Assembly: GCF_000550785.1 (NCBI RefSeq)
Contig: NZ_CP004350.1
Location: 1,902,009-1,966,008, forward strand
Length of the DNA: 64,000 nt
Origin: Corynebacterium casei LMG S-19264
GTDB taxonomy: Bacteria; Actinomycetota; Actinomycetes; Mycobacteriales; Mycobacteriaceae
Direction: 5' to 3'
Both the position numbers and the translations under genes were made by a program. Positions 45,541 through 54,260 of the stretch are shown piece after piece. Numbering within the stretch: position 1 is the stretch's first letter; every line of letters starts with the position of its first letter. The notes below the pieces were generated by a model. That model was not told the DNA's origin. It ran no database searches and saw only the letters and a program-made list of their open reading frames with translations.

Positions 45541-45589
45541 TTCACCATAGAACACGAACCGGACAATTAGCTGGTTTATCATCGGGTAC

Positions 45590-46540
45590 ATGAACACTGA
45601 GACCGCTCCCCTGTACGCCCCAGCCCCCACGTGGTCTGGCCGCAATGACGGCCCCGGCCCTGAACATGCCCGCTGGCACAGCACCATTCGCCCTATTCAG
45701 CAAGATTCTCCTGCCGGAGTTGCTCTCTTAGGTTTCGCATCGGATGAAGGCGTGGAACGCAACGGCGGGCGCCAGGGCGCGGCGGCAGGCTCGGCAGCAT
45801 TGCGCCAAGCGTTGGGTGGTTTGGCGGTGCATGAGCCGCTTTCGCTTTTCGATGCCGGCACAATCACCACCCAAGGCACCGACCTCGAGGGCGCACACGC
45901 CGAACTTTCAACGCGTGTGCAGCAGCTCATCGATGCCGGTCACCTCACCATCATCTTGGGCGGCGGACACGAAACCGCTTTCGGCTCCCACCTCGGGTTG
46001 TTTAATGCCCAGGGACCAGCACAAATTATCAATTTGGATGCGCACTTTGACTTACGCTCCGAATCCCGCCCGACGTCCGGAACGCCATTTCTGCAGATTT
46101 CCGAACTAGTCGGCGCTGAATCATTCGACTACTCAGTCTTGGGTATTTCCGTGCCCAACAACACCACCACGCTTTTCGCAACGGCAGATAAACTCGGCGT
46201 GCACATCACCGTCGACGAGGAGCTTGCGGAAATGAGCGTCAAAGAATCCGCGCAACTAGCACGCGACTTGGTCAACAACTCGCCGCACGAACGCATTCAT
46301 CTCTCCATTGACATGGACGTTTTGCCTGCCGACCAGGCGCCGGGTGTGTCTGCTCCAGCGGCGTTGGGCGTGAGCTTTGATCGCATCCGTGCCATCGCAG
46401 TGGCTATTGCTTCAACCGGAAAGCTGGCTTTAGTTGATGTTGTGGAGATTAACCCGCGCTTTGATCAAGACAACCGCACAGCCAAGTTGGGTGCGCGGTT
46501 GATCAATGACATTGCTGTGGCCCACTACCTCACAAAATGA
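45590..46540 (+). CDS. hutG: Formimidoylglutamase
   Basis: A 316-aa member of the ureohydrolase (arginase) family, converting N-formimino-glutamate to glutamate and formamide, the last hut step. Metal-site motifs are GGGHETAFGSH, NLDAHFDLR and SIDMDVLPADQAPGVSAP. It is divergent from the IclR regulator with a 49-bp gap, and no ribosome site is obvious before the ATG, so a leaderless transcript is possible. The 3' end overlaps the YjiH-like gene by 11 bp. Confidence 0.95.
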   Translation: MNTETAPLYAPAPTWSGRNDGPGPEHARWHSTIRPIQQDSPAGVALLGFASDEGVERNGGRQGAAAGSAALRQALGGLAVHEPLSLFDAGTITTQGTDLEGAHAELSTRVQQLIDAGHLTIILGGGHETAFGSHLGLFNAQGPAQIINLDAHFDLRSESRPTSGTPFLQISELVGAESFDYSVLGISVPNNTTTLFATADKLGVHITVDEELAEMSVKESAQLARDLVNNSPHERIHLSIDMDVLPADQAPGVSAPAALGVSFDRIRAIAVAIASTGKLALVDVVEINPRFDQDNRTAKLGARLINDIAVAHYLTK

Positions 46541-47891
46541 GGTGAGCAATTGGTGTAGCGATGACGATGGTCAGCGCTACACGCTCAAACCAGATGAGCA
46601 GCATCTGCGGGATAGAAACTGGAATTCGTGTGGCCATGATGCAGGGCACCAACGCGGAAAAGAAGATAATCGCGGAGATTGACACCACACCGATAACAAA
46701 CTTCAGCACCAGGTCATCGCTACCGGCAACCGCAGTTGCAGGCAGGAACATCTCCGCGATGCCCAGCGCTGCTGCTTCACCGGCCTGCTGTGGCTCTGGC
46801 AGGCGCACCAGCCACGCGAATGGGTAAAAGAGGTATCCGATCCACTCAAAGATTGGGGTGAAACGCTGCATCAGCAGCCCGATGAGACCAACCGACATGA
46901 TCGATGGAACAATCGCACCTGCAAGCCGCAGGCCATCACGGAAGTTGATCCAAATCGACATGGCTAGGCTCGGCGCTTGATCCAATGTCATCAGGCCCTC
47001 GCGTACAGCAGCTTTAAAGCGGTTGCTTTTCACCATCTGCTCTGGCGAGGGAGTCGAGCCTTCAAAGTAGTCATCCGGGATGGTGCGCAGCGGCGGAATG
47101 TGCACGGTAATCGCGGTCACCGCGAAAGTAATCACCAAGGTAGTGAAGAAGAACGTGGTCCACATGTGCATCAAGTCCAATGACTTCGCCACAATCACCA
47201 TGAATGCCGCGGACACCGTGGAAAAGCCTGTTGCCACAATCGCTGCTTCCCGCCCGGTGTAACCACCTTGCTGGTAGACGCGGTCCGTGATCAAAATACC
47301 CAGGGAGTACGAGCCCACGAAGGAAGCCACCGCGTCAATCGCGCTGCGGCCAGGAGTTTTGAACAACGGGCGCATAATCGGCTGCATGAACACGCCGACG
47401 AATTCCAACAGGCCATAGCCGATGAGCAGGCCCAAGAATGCGCCACCGATGGGCACAATCAGGCCCACTGGAATAGCGATGGAGTTCCACAGGAATGGAA
47501 CCAAGTCATCTTCGCCCAGTACCCACGGTAATTGGCCGATGACGTGCAGGAAGGAAACGGTGAGACCAACAAAATTGAGTACTGCGAACAAGCCGTGCAC
47601 CCAACCGCGCTCCCACGACTTGGTGGCGATACCGCGGTAAGTACCAAACGCTGCCAGGGCTAGAATCAGCCACGGCACGACGCCGGGGATTGCTTCCCTG
47701 ACAATAGTGACCATGTGGTCCAAGGGAATAGAGTTCTTTCCCTGGTAATCCATGGGAAAGAAGAATACGAATGCGCCAATCGCGCTGTAGACAAGCAGAC
47801 GCCATTTACCTTTGACATCTGGGATTGAGGTGTCTTGATTATCAAGTGAATTATTATCACTCGGATTCACGACGGATTCGGGCGTCGTCAT
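46530..47891 (-). CDS. YjiH-family membrane protein (nucleoside-recognition/Gate domain)
   Basis: A 453-aa polytopic protein with about 10 hydrophobic segments. It shows the YjiH pattern: GAFVFFFPMDYQGKNSIPLDHMV at the first helix, then two Gate-like repeats with SYSLGILITDRVYQQGGYTGREAAIVATGFSTVS and, in the second half, ALGIAEMFLPATAVAG. AGGAG stands 6 nt before the ATG. YjiH proteins are putative transporters of unknown substrate. Position next to hutG suggests uptake of histidine, urocanate or a related compound; this is inference. Confidence 0.88.
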   Translation of the reverse strand: MTTPESVVNPSDNNSLDNQDTSIPDVKGKWRLLVYSAIGAFVFFFPMDYQGKNSIPLDHMVTIVREAIPGVVPWLILALAAFGTYRGIATKSWERGWVHGLFAVLNFVGLTVSFLHVIGQLPWVLGEDDLVPFLWNSIAIPVGLIVPIGGAFLGLLIGYGLLEFVGVFMQPIMRPLFKTPGRSAIDAVASFVGSYSLGILITDRVYQQGGYTGREAAIVATGFSTVSAAFMVIVAKSLDLMHMWTTFFFTTLVITFAVTAITVHIPPLRTIPDDYFEGSTPSPEQMVKSNRFKAAVREGLMTLDQAPSLAMSIWINFRDGLRLAGAIVPSIMSVGLIGLLMQRFTPIFEWIGYLFYPFAWLVRLPEPQQAGEAAALGIAEMFLPATAVAGSDDLVLKFVIGVVSISAIIFFSALVPCIMATRIPVSIPQMLLIWFERVALTIVIATPIAHLIL

Positions 47892-48121
47892 GACTGACTC
47901 CTGACTGTGGGCTTAACATTTACCACTTGCCACGGAGGTCACAAGCATGCGCAAAAAGGGCATGCTTTTCAACGTGTGGCAACACAGTAAATGATGTTGC
48001 GAGTTAAGAACATGCCCGCGCGACAGCCTGACGCGAGTTAGAAACATAATAAGTGTCCTGCGCAACAAAGTCACTAGTTTTTCGCGTGAGATTACACCCA
48101 CTACCCCCCGAAGGTGCGCAT

Positions 48122-49375
48122 TTATTTCTTTGGCAAACGCCGCATCCGCGGCTTCGGATTCTCCAGTGATTCACGCGCAAAAATCCAGGCAACAACGCCA
48201 ATAAGCGACAGCACGCCACAGACCGCGAAGGCAATCTTGAAGCCAAAAACATCTGCCAGGAAGCCAACAATAATCGGCCCACCAATAGAGCCTAAGTCCA
48301 TCGCCATCTGGAACGAGGATAATACTTGACCACCGGAGCGCTCATTGCCAATAACATCTGCAATTACTGCCTGCTGCGCTGGATTGGTAAAGCCACCCGC
48401 TGCACCCGCCAGCGCCGAGAGAATAATTAGAACCGGCGCGGATTCCGCAAAGCCGAAGATACCAACGAAGATTGCCGTGCCCGTAAGTCCTGCAATGATC
48501 AGCGGACGCCTGCCGATACTATCGGCCATCCGTCCTGAAACCTGCAGTACCACGGCGGTTCCAAAAGCATAAGCAGCCAGTGCGAATCCAGCCACCGCCG
48601 CACCGTTGTTAAACATTGCCGCGGCAAACAGCGGCACTACAGAAACACGCACGCCCATATTCGCCCAGCCATGGGCAAAGTTCGAGGTTAGCGCCGCACG
48701 AAATGCTGTGTCTCCCCATGCTTCTTTCAGCTTCATTGGCGGTTTCGTGGTGGTCGCCTCTGTGACCTTGTCCACCTTCGGCATCATGATCCACACAACG
48801 AGTGCCGCGAGTGCAACACCGATGCCATAGATCAAGAAAGGCCACCTAAATCCCAAGAAGGACAGTGCAGCGCCCATGATTGGACCAATGACGTTGCCAA
48901 TCAGAAATGACGTGCCATAGATTGCCGAACACTTGCCGCGAATAGTCGGCGGCGCCATCTTCACAATCAAGCCCATGGCCGAGACCGTGAACATGGTGGA
49001 ACCAATGCCGGCCAGTGCGCGCAGCACAACAATGTGCCAATATTCCATGGCACCGGCCACTAAACCGGTGGTCACAGCAACAATGAGTAGGCCAGTAATG
49101 TACACCGCGCGCGTACCCAGCTTATCCACCAGCACACCAGCACCAGGCGCCATGACCAGGCGCGAGACCGAGAAAATTGAAACTACCAAGCCCGCGGCGG
49201 CCATGGAGACATCAAAAGAAACAATGAACTGCGGCAAAAGCGGCGCGATCAGTCCATAGCCCAAAGCAATGATAAATGCCGCGACGACCAGAACCCAGAT
49301 TTCGCGCGGGACTTTCGGCTGGTCCTTCTCCGCAACCAGTTCCGCATCCGGGGAGGTAGATTCAATATTTTTCAT
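48122..49375 (-). CDS. MFS multidrug-type efflux transporter
   Basis: A 417-aa major facilitator with 12 predicted helices, beginning at PREIWVLVVAAFIIALGYGLIAPLLPQF. The loop 2-3 motif is read as GAGVLVDKLGTRAVYITG, and the equivalent in the second half is SGRMADSIGRRPLIIAG. Family members export drugs or metabolites. The frame opens at 49429 with GTG, inside the palindromic region; ATG 49375 gives the normal N-terminus, although neither start has a strong ribosome site. The divergent gene at about 49510 shares the control region. Confidence 0.88.
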   Translation of the reverse strand: MKNIESTSPDAELVAEKDQPKVPREIWVLVVAAFIIALGYGLIAPLLPQFIVSFDVSMAAAGLVVSIFSVSRLVMAPGAGVLVDKLGTRAVYITGLLIVAVTTGLVAGAMEYWHIVVLRALAGIGSTMFTVSAMGLIVKMAPPTIRGKCSAIYGTSFLIGNVIGPIMGAALSFLGFRWPFLIYGIGVALAALVVWIMMPKVDKVTEATTTKPPMKLKEAWGDTAFRAALTSNFAHGWANMGVRVSVVPLFAAAMFNNGAAVAGFALAAYAFGTAVVLQVSGRMADSIGRRPLIIAGLTGTAIFVGIFGFAESAPVLIILSALAGAAGGFTNPAQQAVIADVIGNERSGGQVLSSFQMAMDLGSIGGPIIVGFLADVFGFKIAFAVCGVLSLIGVVAWIFARESLENPKPRMRRLPKK

Positions 49376-49430
49376 AGCTTGCTTAACTCTAGCCCTTATC
49401 AACAATAAAGTCTTTTCGCTCGAAACCACC

Positions 49431-49485
49431 GAACATTTTAGAACGAATGTTCTATAAACATTCGAGGGCTTTAGAACGGATGTCC
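49431..49485. promoter_or_regulatory. Overlapping palindromes between MFS gene and divergent small gene
   Basis: TAGAAC-GAAT-GTTCTA (49439-49454) is a perfect 6-bp inverted repeat. CGAATGTT (49444-49451) pairs with AACATTCG (49457-49464) around 5 nt. GAACATT (49431-49437) pairs with AATGTTC (49446-49452). A second related sequence, TTTAGAACGGATGTCC, is at 49470-49485, 33 bp after TTTAGAACGAATGTTC. This looks like a cooperative two-site operator. Confidence 0.65.
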
Positions 49486-49509
49486 GAAGATGGTCCTAAT
49501 GTGTCAAAC

Positions 49510-50061
49510 ATGAAAAAGCACAAGAACATTCCAGCAACCATCCACCCACGGTCCATTTCCCAGTCTCGTTCGCAGTCGCATGCGCCTCGCATTCCGCTCG
49601 CCGATGCCGCCACGGTGGCCACAGAGGTCATGTTCGCCCATTCGGACACCATTGAAGCCCTGCAGTCGATAATGCGTCACCCGCGCTCCCTCAACCGAGA
49701 CATAGCCAATTGGCGCCCGCCAATAAAGCAGCTCCCCAGGGTCATCGATCATGGCGAGCTGACCGCGAGCATCTCCCGCTTCCGTGTCGGTCCCCGCGCG
49801 ATGTCGCGCATCCACGGCTACGGCGAGCGCCGCAAGCCCGCCTACCTTATTCGACTGCGTCTCACTGACCCCACCGGCTTCGAGGTCCGCCCCGAAATTG
49901 CAGAAGGTTGGGTTCGCGCACTCATCCCACCGCACGCAGCGACTGCGGTCCATGAGATTCCTTCCGGCCAAGCCATCACGTTTGTATGGATGGTTGACCG
50001 CGAATACCAACCCCTGCGCTCCCCGAGTTCCATGTTCGCAGGCCTTGACCGCGCAGCCTAG
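49510..50061 (+). CDS. Hypothetical basic protein (Rv3235-like size and form)
   Basis: A protein of about 183 aa from ATG 49510 (GTG at 49501 and the frame opening at 49447 are alternatives). The N-terminus is basic and Ser/Arg-rich (ISQSRSQSHAPRIPLAD). The C-terminal about 100 residues alternate charged and hydrophobic residues (AYLIRLRLTDPTGFEV, AITFVWMVDREYQPL) and look like a small alpha/beta fold, reminiscent of Rv3235-type proteins, but I am not certain. The opposite strand also has an open frame, so annotation is less secure than for neighbours. The gene faces the YbjN-like gene at its end. Confidence 0.6.
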   Translation: MKKHKNIPATIHPRSISQSRSQSHAPRIPLADAATVATEVMFAHSDTIEALQSIMRHPRSLNRDIANWRPPIKQLPRVIDHGELTASISRFRVGPRAMSRIHGYGERRKPAYLIRLRLTDPTGFEVRPEIAEGWVRALIPPHAATAVHEIPSGQAITFVWMVDREYQPLRSPSSMFAGLDRAA

Positions 50062-50071
50062 ACAGCACAAA

Positions 50072-50112
50072 GCCCGCAGCCGTACTCGAGAATTTCGAGC
50101 ACTACCGCGGGC
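50072..50112. terminator. Possible terminator between convergent genes
   Basis: GCCCGC (50072-50077) pairs with GCGGGC (50107-50112) around an inner CTCGA/TTCGAG pairing. Read on the minus strand it is followed by TTTGTG. Confidence 0.4.
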
Positions 50113-50144
50113 ATGAAACTAGCTCTCAAGAGCTGGTGTGGTGC

Positions 50145-51083
50145 CTAGTTCTTACCTCCAGAATCTTCGCCGGCATCATCGCCACGAGAGCCGGATAGTT
50201 CGTGGATTTCGAGGTCGTCGTCATCATCGTCCTCGTCGTAACCTTCGAGTTCGCTCTCGAGCTCTTCATCAAGGGTGTCCTCACCATAGATGTCATACAC
50301 ATCTGGCTCATCAAACTCTTCAGCATCGAAAGGAACCAGCTGTGACTCCCAGTCCAATGCGCGCTCAACAACGAGACCGAGGACATCGAAGAGACGGTCA
50401 AAGTCAATGTAGGTGCCCAACTCAAGGGTCTCTGCAGGGATTTCGATAATGGGCTCAGTGCCATCAAACATCGAAGACTCCAACAGCAACTGGTATTCGT
50501 CGTCGCTCAATGGCTCTTCGGAAGCAACGCCCTGCTCAGAATCCACATCCCACAGTTCTTGAATAGTTGCATCATCGTAGTCATCAACCTCTGATGTGTC
50601 CTCAATTCCTTCGAGGTCATCTTCGGTGTACGCGAATGACAAGAAGCGCACGATAGCCGAAGGAACACCATCCACGGTTTCGACCAACACGCGAAGCTCC
50701 GAGTCATTGGCAACCTCTGCCACGACTAGGTTCGGGTTGAATTCATCTTGCATGAACTCCAGTTCAGCGATGCGCTCATCAGTGCCTTCCAGCAAGTCAC
50801 GCAACACAGTGACAACCTGGTCAGTGGCAATGTGGCGTGCCACTGCTTCTACTGCATCTTCAACGGAAAAAGCCACAGACACTAGTACTGCTTCAAAGTC
50901 CTCATCGTCTTCATCAACATCAGCTGCTGCGATGTAGACATTGGCTGCTGGCAGCAATGGATCGATTTCAACGAATTGGATTTCCAAGTCCGAAGTAATC
51001 GGCACAAACATAATGTCGTCATTGACGCGAGACTCAATACCCTCGGCATCCAAGGCCGCTGCAATGTTCTCGAAAAAGCTCAT
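50145..51083 (-). CDS. Strongly acidic YbjN-like protein
   Basis: A 312-aa soluble protein with a very high Asp/Glu content. Residues about 1-110 resemble a YbjN or type III chaperone-like fold (MSFFENIAAALDAEGIESRV, then DIMFVPITSDLEIQFVEIDP). The middle has EEPLSDDEYQLLLESSMFDG, and the tail is a long acidic stretch (EELESELEGYDEDDDDDDLE). The role is unknown; YbjN-type proteins are stress-related chaperone-like factors. The frame opens at 51131, but ATG 51083 gives a clean start. Confidence 0.75.
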   Translation of the reverse strand: MSFFENIAAALDAEGIESRVNDDIMFVPITSDLEIQFVEIDPLLPAANVYIAAADVDEDDEDFEAVLVSVAFSVEDAVEAVARHIATDQVVTVLRDLLEGTDERIAELEFMQDEFNPNLVVAEVANDSELRVLVETVDGVPSAIVRFLSFAYTEDDLEGIEDTSEVDDYDDATIQELWDVDSEQGVASEEPLSDDEYQLLLESSMFDGTEPIIEIPAETLELGTYIDFDRLFDVLGLVVERALDWESQLVPFDAEEFDEPDVYDIYGEDTLDEELESELEGYDEDDDDDDLEIHELSGSRGDDAGEDSGGKN

Positions 51084-51257
51084 ATCTGGCAATCCGTCCT
51101 TGTTGATAAAAAAGCGTGGGCCGTGCGACAACGGGTGTGTTCGCTGCCGTCGCCCAAGCCTACCGCGATCCTACAAACTTGGGCAGCCAATCTGGGCAGT
51201 TTTTCACAACTTCCCAACCTCCCTTATGCCAGCACACAGCATGAAAGAAGGCCGACA

Positions 51258-53057
51258 CTATGGGCTTAATCCTTCGATTAAGAACTCGATTTTTGCCAAG
51301 ATATCTGGTCGGCCAAGTCCCCACTCCAACATGTTGTAGTCATTCCATGCCTTCCGGCGCTCTCCCCGCGGGTCATAAACCACCGTGTGCGGCACATCAA
51401 AGACCATGGTGGCCCGGTGCACCGGCGGCTTTCCTTGCAACGCCAGGCCATGGCGCTCAGCATCCGGTGCCGGGTGCTTGTTTTCTTTTGCATCCGATGC
51501 CGAGGTCGTATAAATCGGCCAGTCATCACCAGGGCGGCCGAAGTGGATGAAGTTCGCCCAATGACGCTGCATCACCACGGTCAGTTCTTCCATTTCTTCC
51601 GAGCTGCCCATCTTCAGCAACAACGACGCCCGGGAGGCACTCAAGTCACCAAATACATTCGACAGCTCCATCGAGTGCATCGCCCCCAGGCCCAACGCAC
51701 GCAACGCCTTCGACGCATAGGAGAAGCGATACATCCACGTCGAGTTCTTCAAAGCATGGGACTGCGCAACCCGAATCGACGGCGCCCAGAAGAGGGCATC
51801 GGCAAGCAACTCTGCAAACTCGGAACGGTTTGCTGCACCACCGTAAGCTTCCACCACCCCGGGCGCATTGTCTTCATCATAAGAAGCCAACAGCCGCAGG
51901 GCCGCGCGCTGGCGAATGTGCTCGCGCTGAAAGACGAACTTGGAAAAGCTGGCCTCATCACTATTGGTGCCAATCAGCAGCGGAATATCCATCTGCTCGC
52001 CGCGTGCAAAGACCTCCAGAGGGTGGTCCGGAATCAAATCTCCATCAACCGTTGGCGAATAGGAGGAGTTCAAATGCAAAATCTCACCATTGCGCCACAT
52101 CATGGACTGCCCAGCGCGCACAATGTCCGCGCCCTCAGCCTCCCGCAATGCATCAACGGTCGAGCCACGCGGCAAGGCCATGCGCTTGACCAGCTCCCTA
52201 GCCCACCACGTCGACTGAGTCCGCGAATGGATCATGCCCACCGGCGAAGACTGCGCGATGGCGCGATGGAACAGGCCCTTCGCCGCTGGACTTGCCATCA
52301 ACGTCAAAACCGCAGCGCCACCCGCCGACTCGCCCATCGCGGTCACGCTATTCGGATCGCCGCCGAAGGCTGAGATATTGTCCTGGACCCACTGCAACGC
52401 CAAAAGCTGATCCATGACTGCTGGATTGGCCACGCAGTCATCGGAAAGAGATCGCAAATCCAGATAACCTAAAGCGCCAAGACGGAAATTAATCGACACA
52501 TAAACCACATTCATGGCCTCAGCCAGCTGAAACCCGCGAAGCATCAACATGTGAGAGGAACCAACAATGAATGACCCGCCATGGAAATAGACCACAACCG
52601 GTAGCTCCTCATCCGTATCGGGGCGCACCACGTCCAAGTGCAGGCAATCTTCACTGCCGATGATCCGGTCATGCCAAGAATAAGTCGGCTGCGGCGCTAC
52701 GGGACCAAACTCGTTGCAATATCGAATCCCCTCCCACGGCTCGACCGGTTGAGGAGCACGAAAGCGATTGGGGCCGGAGGTGTCAGCGCCGAAAGGAATG
52801 CCGCGCCAGGAGCGTATGAATTTTCCGTCAACGTCCTCGAGGCGGCCATGTACCCAACCACTGTTGGTTTTAATGGTGAGCTTTTCACCGCGCGACTGCT
52901 CGGCAGCAGCGGCAATTGCCTCTTTCGCACGCCGACGAGCGGCTTCGGCTGCGGCCTTAGCAGCGGTTACGGAAATTTCGCGTTCAACTTGGTCAGAGAA
53001 ATAATCACCGTTTGGCTGTGGCTGGTCGCCTGACAAGTTGCGTTCATCATTACTCAT
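51258..53057 (-). CDS. Type B carboxylesterase
   Basis: A 599-aa cholinesterase/carboxylesterase-family hydrolase. The core has the oxyanion segment VVYFHGGSFIVGSS, SEDCLHLDVVRP, the nucleophile elbow GESAGG (Ser at about 242) and a later Glu in IGTNSDEASF. The His of the triad is expected near HWANFIHFGRP. About 60 charged N-terminal residues without a signal peptide suggest a cytoplasmic enzyme. It cleaves esters of unknown nature, possibly in detoxification or prodrug-like substrates. No strong ribosome site precedes the ATG at 53057. Confidence 0.88.
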   Translation of the reverse strand: MSNDERNLSGDQPQPNGDYFSDQVEREISVTAAKAAAEAARRRAKEAIAAAAEQSRGEKLTIKTNSGWVHGRLEDVDGKFIRSWRGIPFGADTSGPNRFRAPQPVEPWEGIRYCNEFGPVAPQPTYSWHDRIIGSEDCLHLDVVRPDTDEELPVVVYFHGGSFIVGSSHMLMLRGFQLAEAMNVVYVSINFRLGALGYLDLRSLSDDCVANPAVMDQLLALQWVQDNISAFGGDPNSVTAMGESAGGAAVLTLMASPAAKGLFHRAIAQSSPVGMIHSRTQSTWWARELVKRMALPRGSTVDALREAEGADIVRAGQSMMWRNGEILHLNSSYSPTVDGDLIPDHPLEVFARGEQMDIPLLIGTNSDEASFSKFVFQREHIRQRAALRLLASYDEDNAPGVVEAYGGAANRSEFAELLADALFWAPSIRVAQSHALKNSTWMYRFSYASKALRALGLGAMHSMELSNVFGDLSASRASLLLKMGSSEEMEELTVVMQRHWANFIHFGRPGDDWPIYTTSASDAKENKHPAPDAERHGLALQGKPPVHRATMVFDVPHTVVYDPRGERRKAWNDYNMLEWGLGRPDILAKIEFLIEGLSP

Positions 53058-53252
53058 GTCGTCAGACCATTTCTTCGACGAAGGAGCGAATAAGAACTCA
53101 TATTCATAACAATAACCACGTTCCGGGAATGGTGCCGCTATTCCGGATGGTTGAAACCAGTGAATGCACGTGCGAGCAGCCCGGCCAGGGCTGTATCCTC
53201 GTGCTATCGCATTGATAAGTGCCTCTATTAAATAAGAGTTAGGAATTTAGGT

Positions 53253-54041
53253 ATGAAACTCCCACAGATTATTAATAGGAAAAACACTCGCGTTATTAAT
53301 AGGAAAAACACTCGCGAAGACGATGAGATTCTAGAAGGCGAGATCGTTGATGACGCGCATGGCGCCCAGGCGAAGGAACTGATCAACAATGACGATAAGT
53401 TCGGGTCTATGATCATGACCGGCCTGCAAAAGGCTGTCGAAGTGCAGTCCTCAACTGTAGAGAAATACGTCAACTCTATTCGCAAGCGCAATCCTGAAGC
53501 TTCGCATGAAGAAATTCAGGACATCTTGGATAAGCACTTCATGCGCTTAGTACAGGGCACCGGTGCGGGCGCAGGTGCTGCCTCAGCAATACCGGGCGTT
53601 GGCCTTGTCACTGGCGTGGCAGCTATCGGCGCTGAGTCTTTGGTCTTTGTGGAAGCTGCTTCCTGGTACTTCCTAGCCTCCGCACACAATCGTGGAATTG
53701 ATCTGAGCACCAAGGAACGCCGTATGGCTGTAGTTTTGCTCGTCCTCAACGGCGCGAAGGGCTCCGCGCTCGTTGATACCTTGGTCCAGGATGTCGGCAA
53801 GGGCAAGGGTCTGCCAACAGCCACCGCCTTGACGCGCTTTTCCGCGCCTTCCCTGTCTGGCCTTAACGGTCGTTTGCTCAATATGTTTATTAAGAACATG
53901 AGCAAGAGGATGCGGTGGATGTGGGTGTCCAAGCTGGTTCCGTTTGGTATCGGTGCGGCGCTTGGCGCAATTGCTAACCGCAAGCTTGGCCAGCAGATGG
54001 TCAAACACACTCGCACCCAGATTCCGGCGTTATTGGAGTGA
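53253..54041 (+). CDS. EcsC-like conserved protein
   Basis: A 262-aa protein. After an N-terminal duplicated octapeptide (INRKNTRV-type) and an acidic linker comes an EcsC-like region: GTGAGAGAASAIPGVGLVTG (about 105-124), a hydrophobic helix around AESLVFVEAASWYFL, and the C-terminal KLVPFGIGAALGAIANRKLG. EcsC-like proteins are membrane-associated and of unknown function. AGGAATTTAGGT lies before the ATG. It is encoded on the same strand ahead of odhA with a 219-bp gap. Confidence 0.8.
   Translation: MKLPQIINRKNTRVINRKNTREDDEILEGEIVDDAHGAQAKELINNDDKFGSMIMTGLQKAVEVQSSTVEKYVNSIRKRNPEASHEEIQDILDKHFMRLVQGTGAGAGAASAIPGVGLVTGVAAIGAESLVFVEAASWYFLASAHNRGIDLSTKERRMAVVLLVLNGAKGSALVDTLVQDVGKGKGLPTATALTRFSAPSLSGLNGRLLNMFIKNMSKRMRWMWVSKLVPFGIGAALGAIANRKLGQQMVKHTRTQIPALLE
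53269..53316 (+). repeat. 24-bp exact tandem duplication at the start of the EcsC-like gene
   Basis: Two identical 24-bp units (53269-53292 and 53293-53316) lie back to back and add eight residues in frame, giving INRKNTRV INRKNTRE. Perfect identity implies a recent event. Confidence 0.95.
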
Positions 54042-54260
54042 CCCGCAACTACCCCTCACTAAGGGTATGTTTATGCAGGTAACTCTGAGGGTTTACCGCC
54101 AAATAGGCGGGTGCTTATGGTTGAAATAACATTCAGCCGTATCATTAGGGACGAGCTGTCTACAGTTCTTAGCGGCGTATAGTGGCTAAGCGCTGGAAGC
54201 ACAACTAAAGTCGACAAAAGACCCATACATAAACCCAAGGAAATGAGGCGAGCACCTGCC

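Noticed and set aside
49504-50070. Minus-strand open frame opposite the gene at 49510
   Set aside because: The plus-strand product has more protein-like alternation of hydrophobic and charged residues and sits properly beside a divergent promoter; the antisense frame runs into that promoter. The choice is not certain.
54243-54260. ATG at 54243 as the odhA start
   Set aside because: It adds residues MRRAPA not expected in the family and the AAGGAA touches the ATG directly; GTG 54261 gives the usual N-terminus. Not fully excluded.
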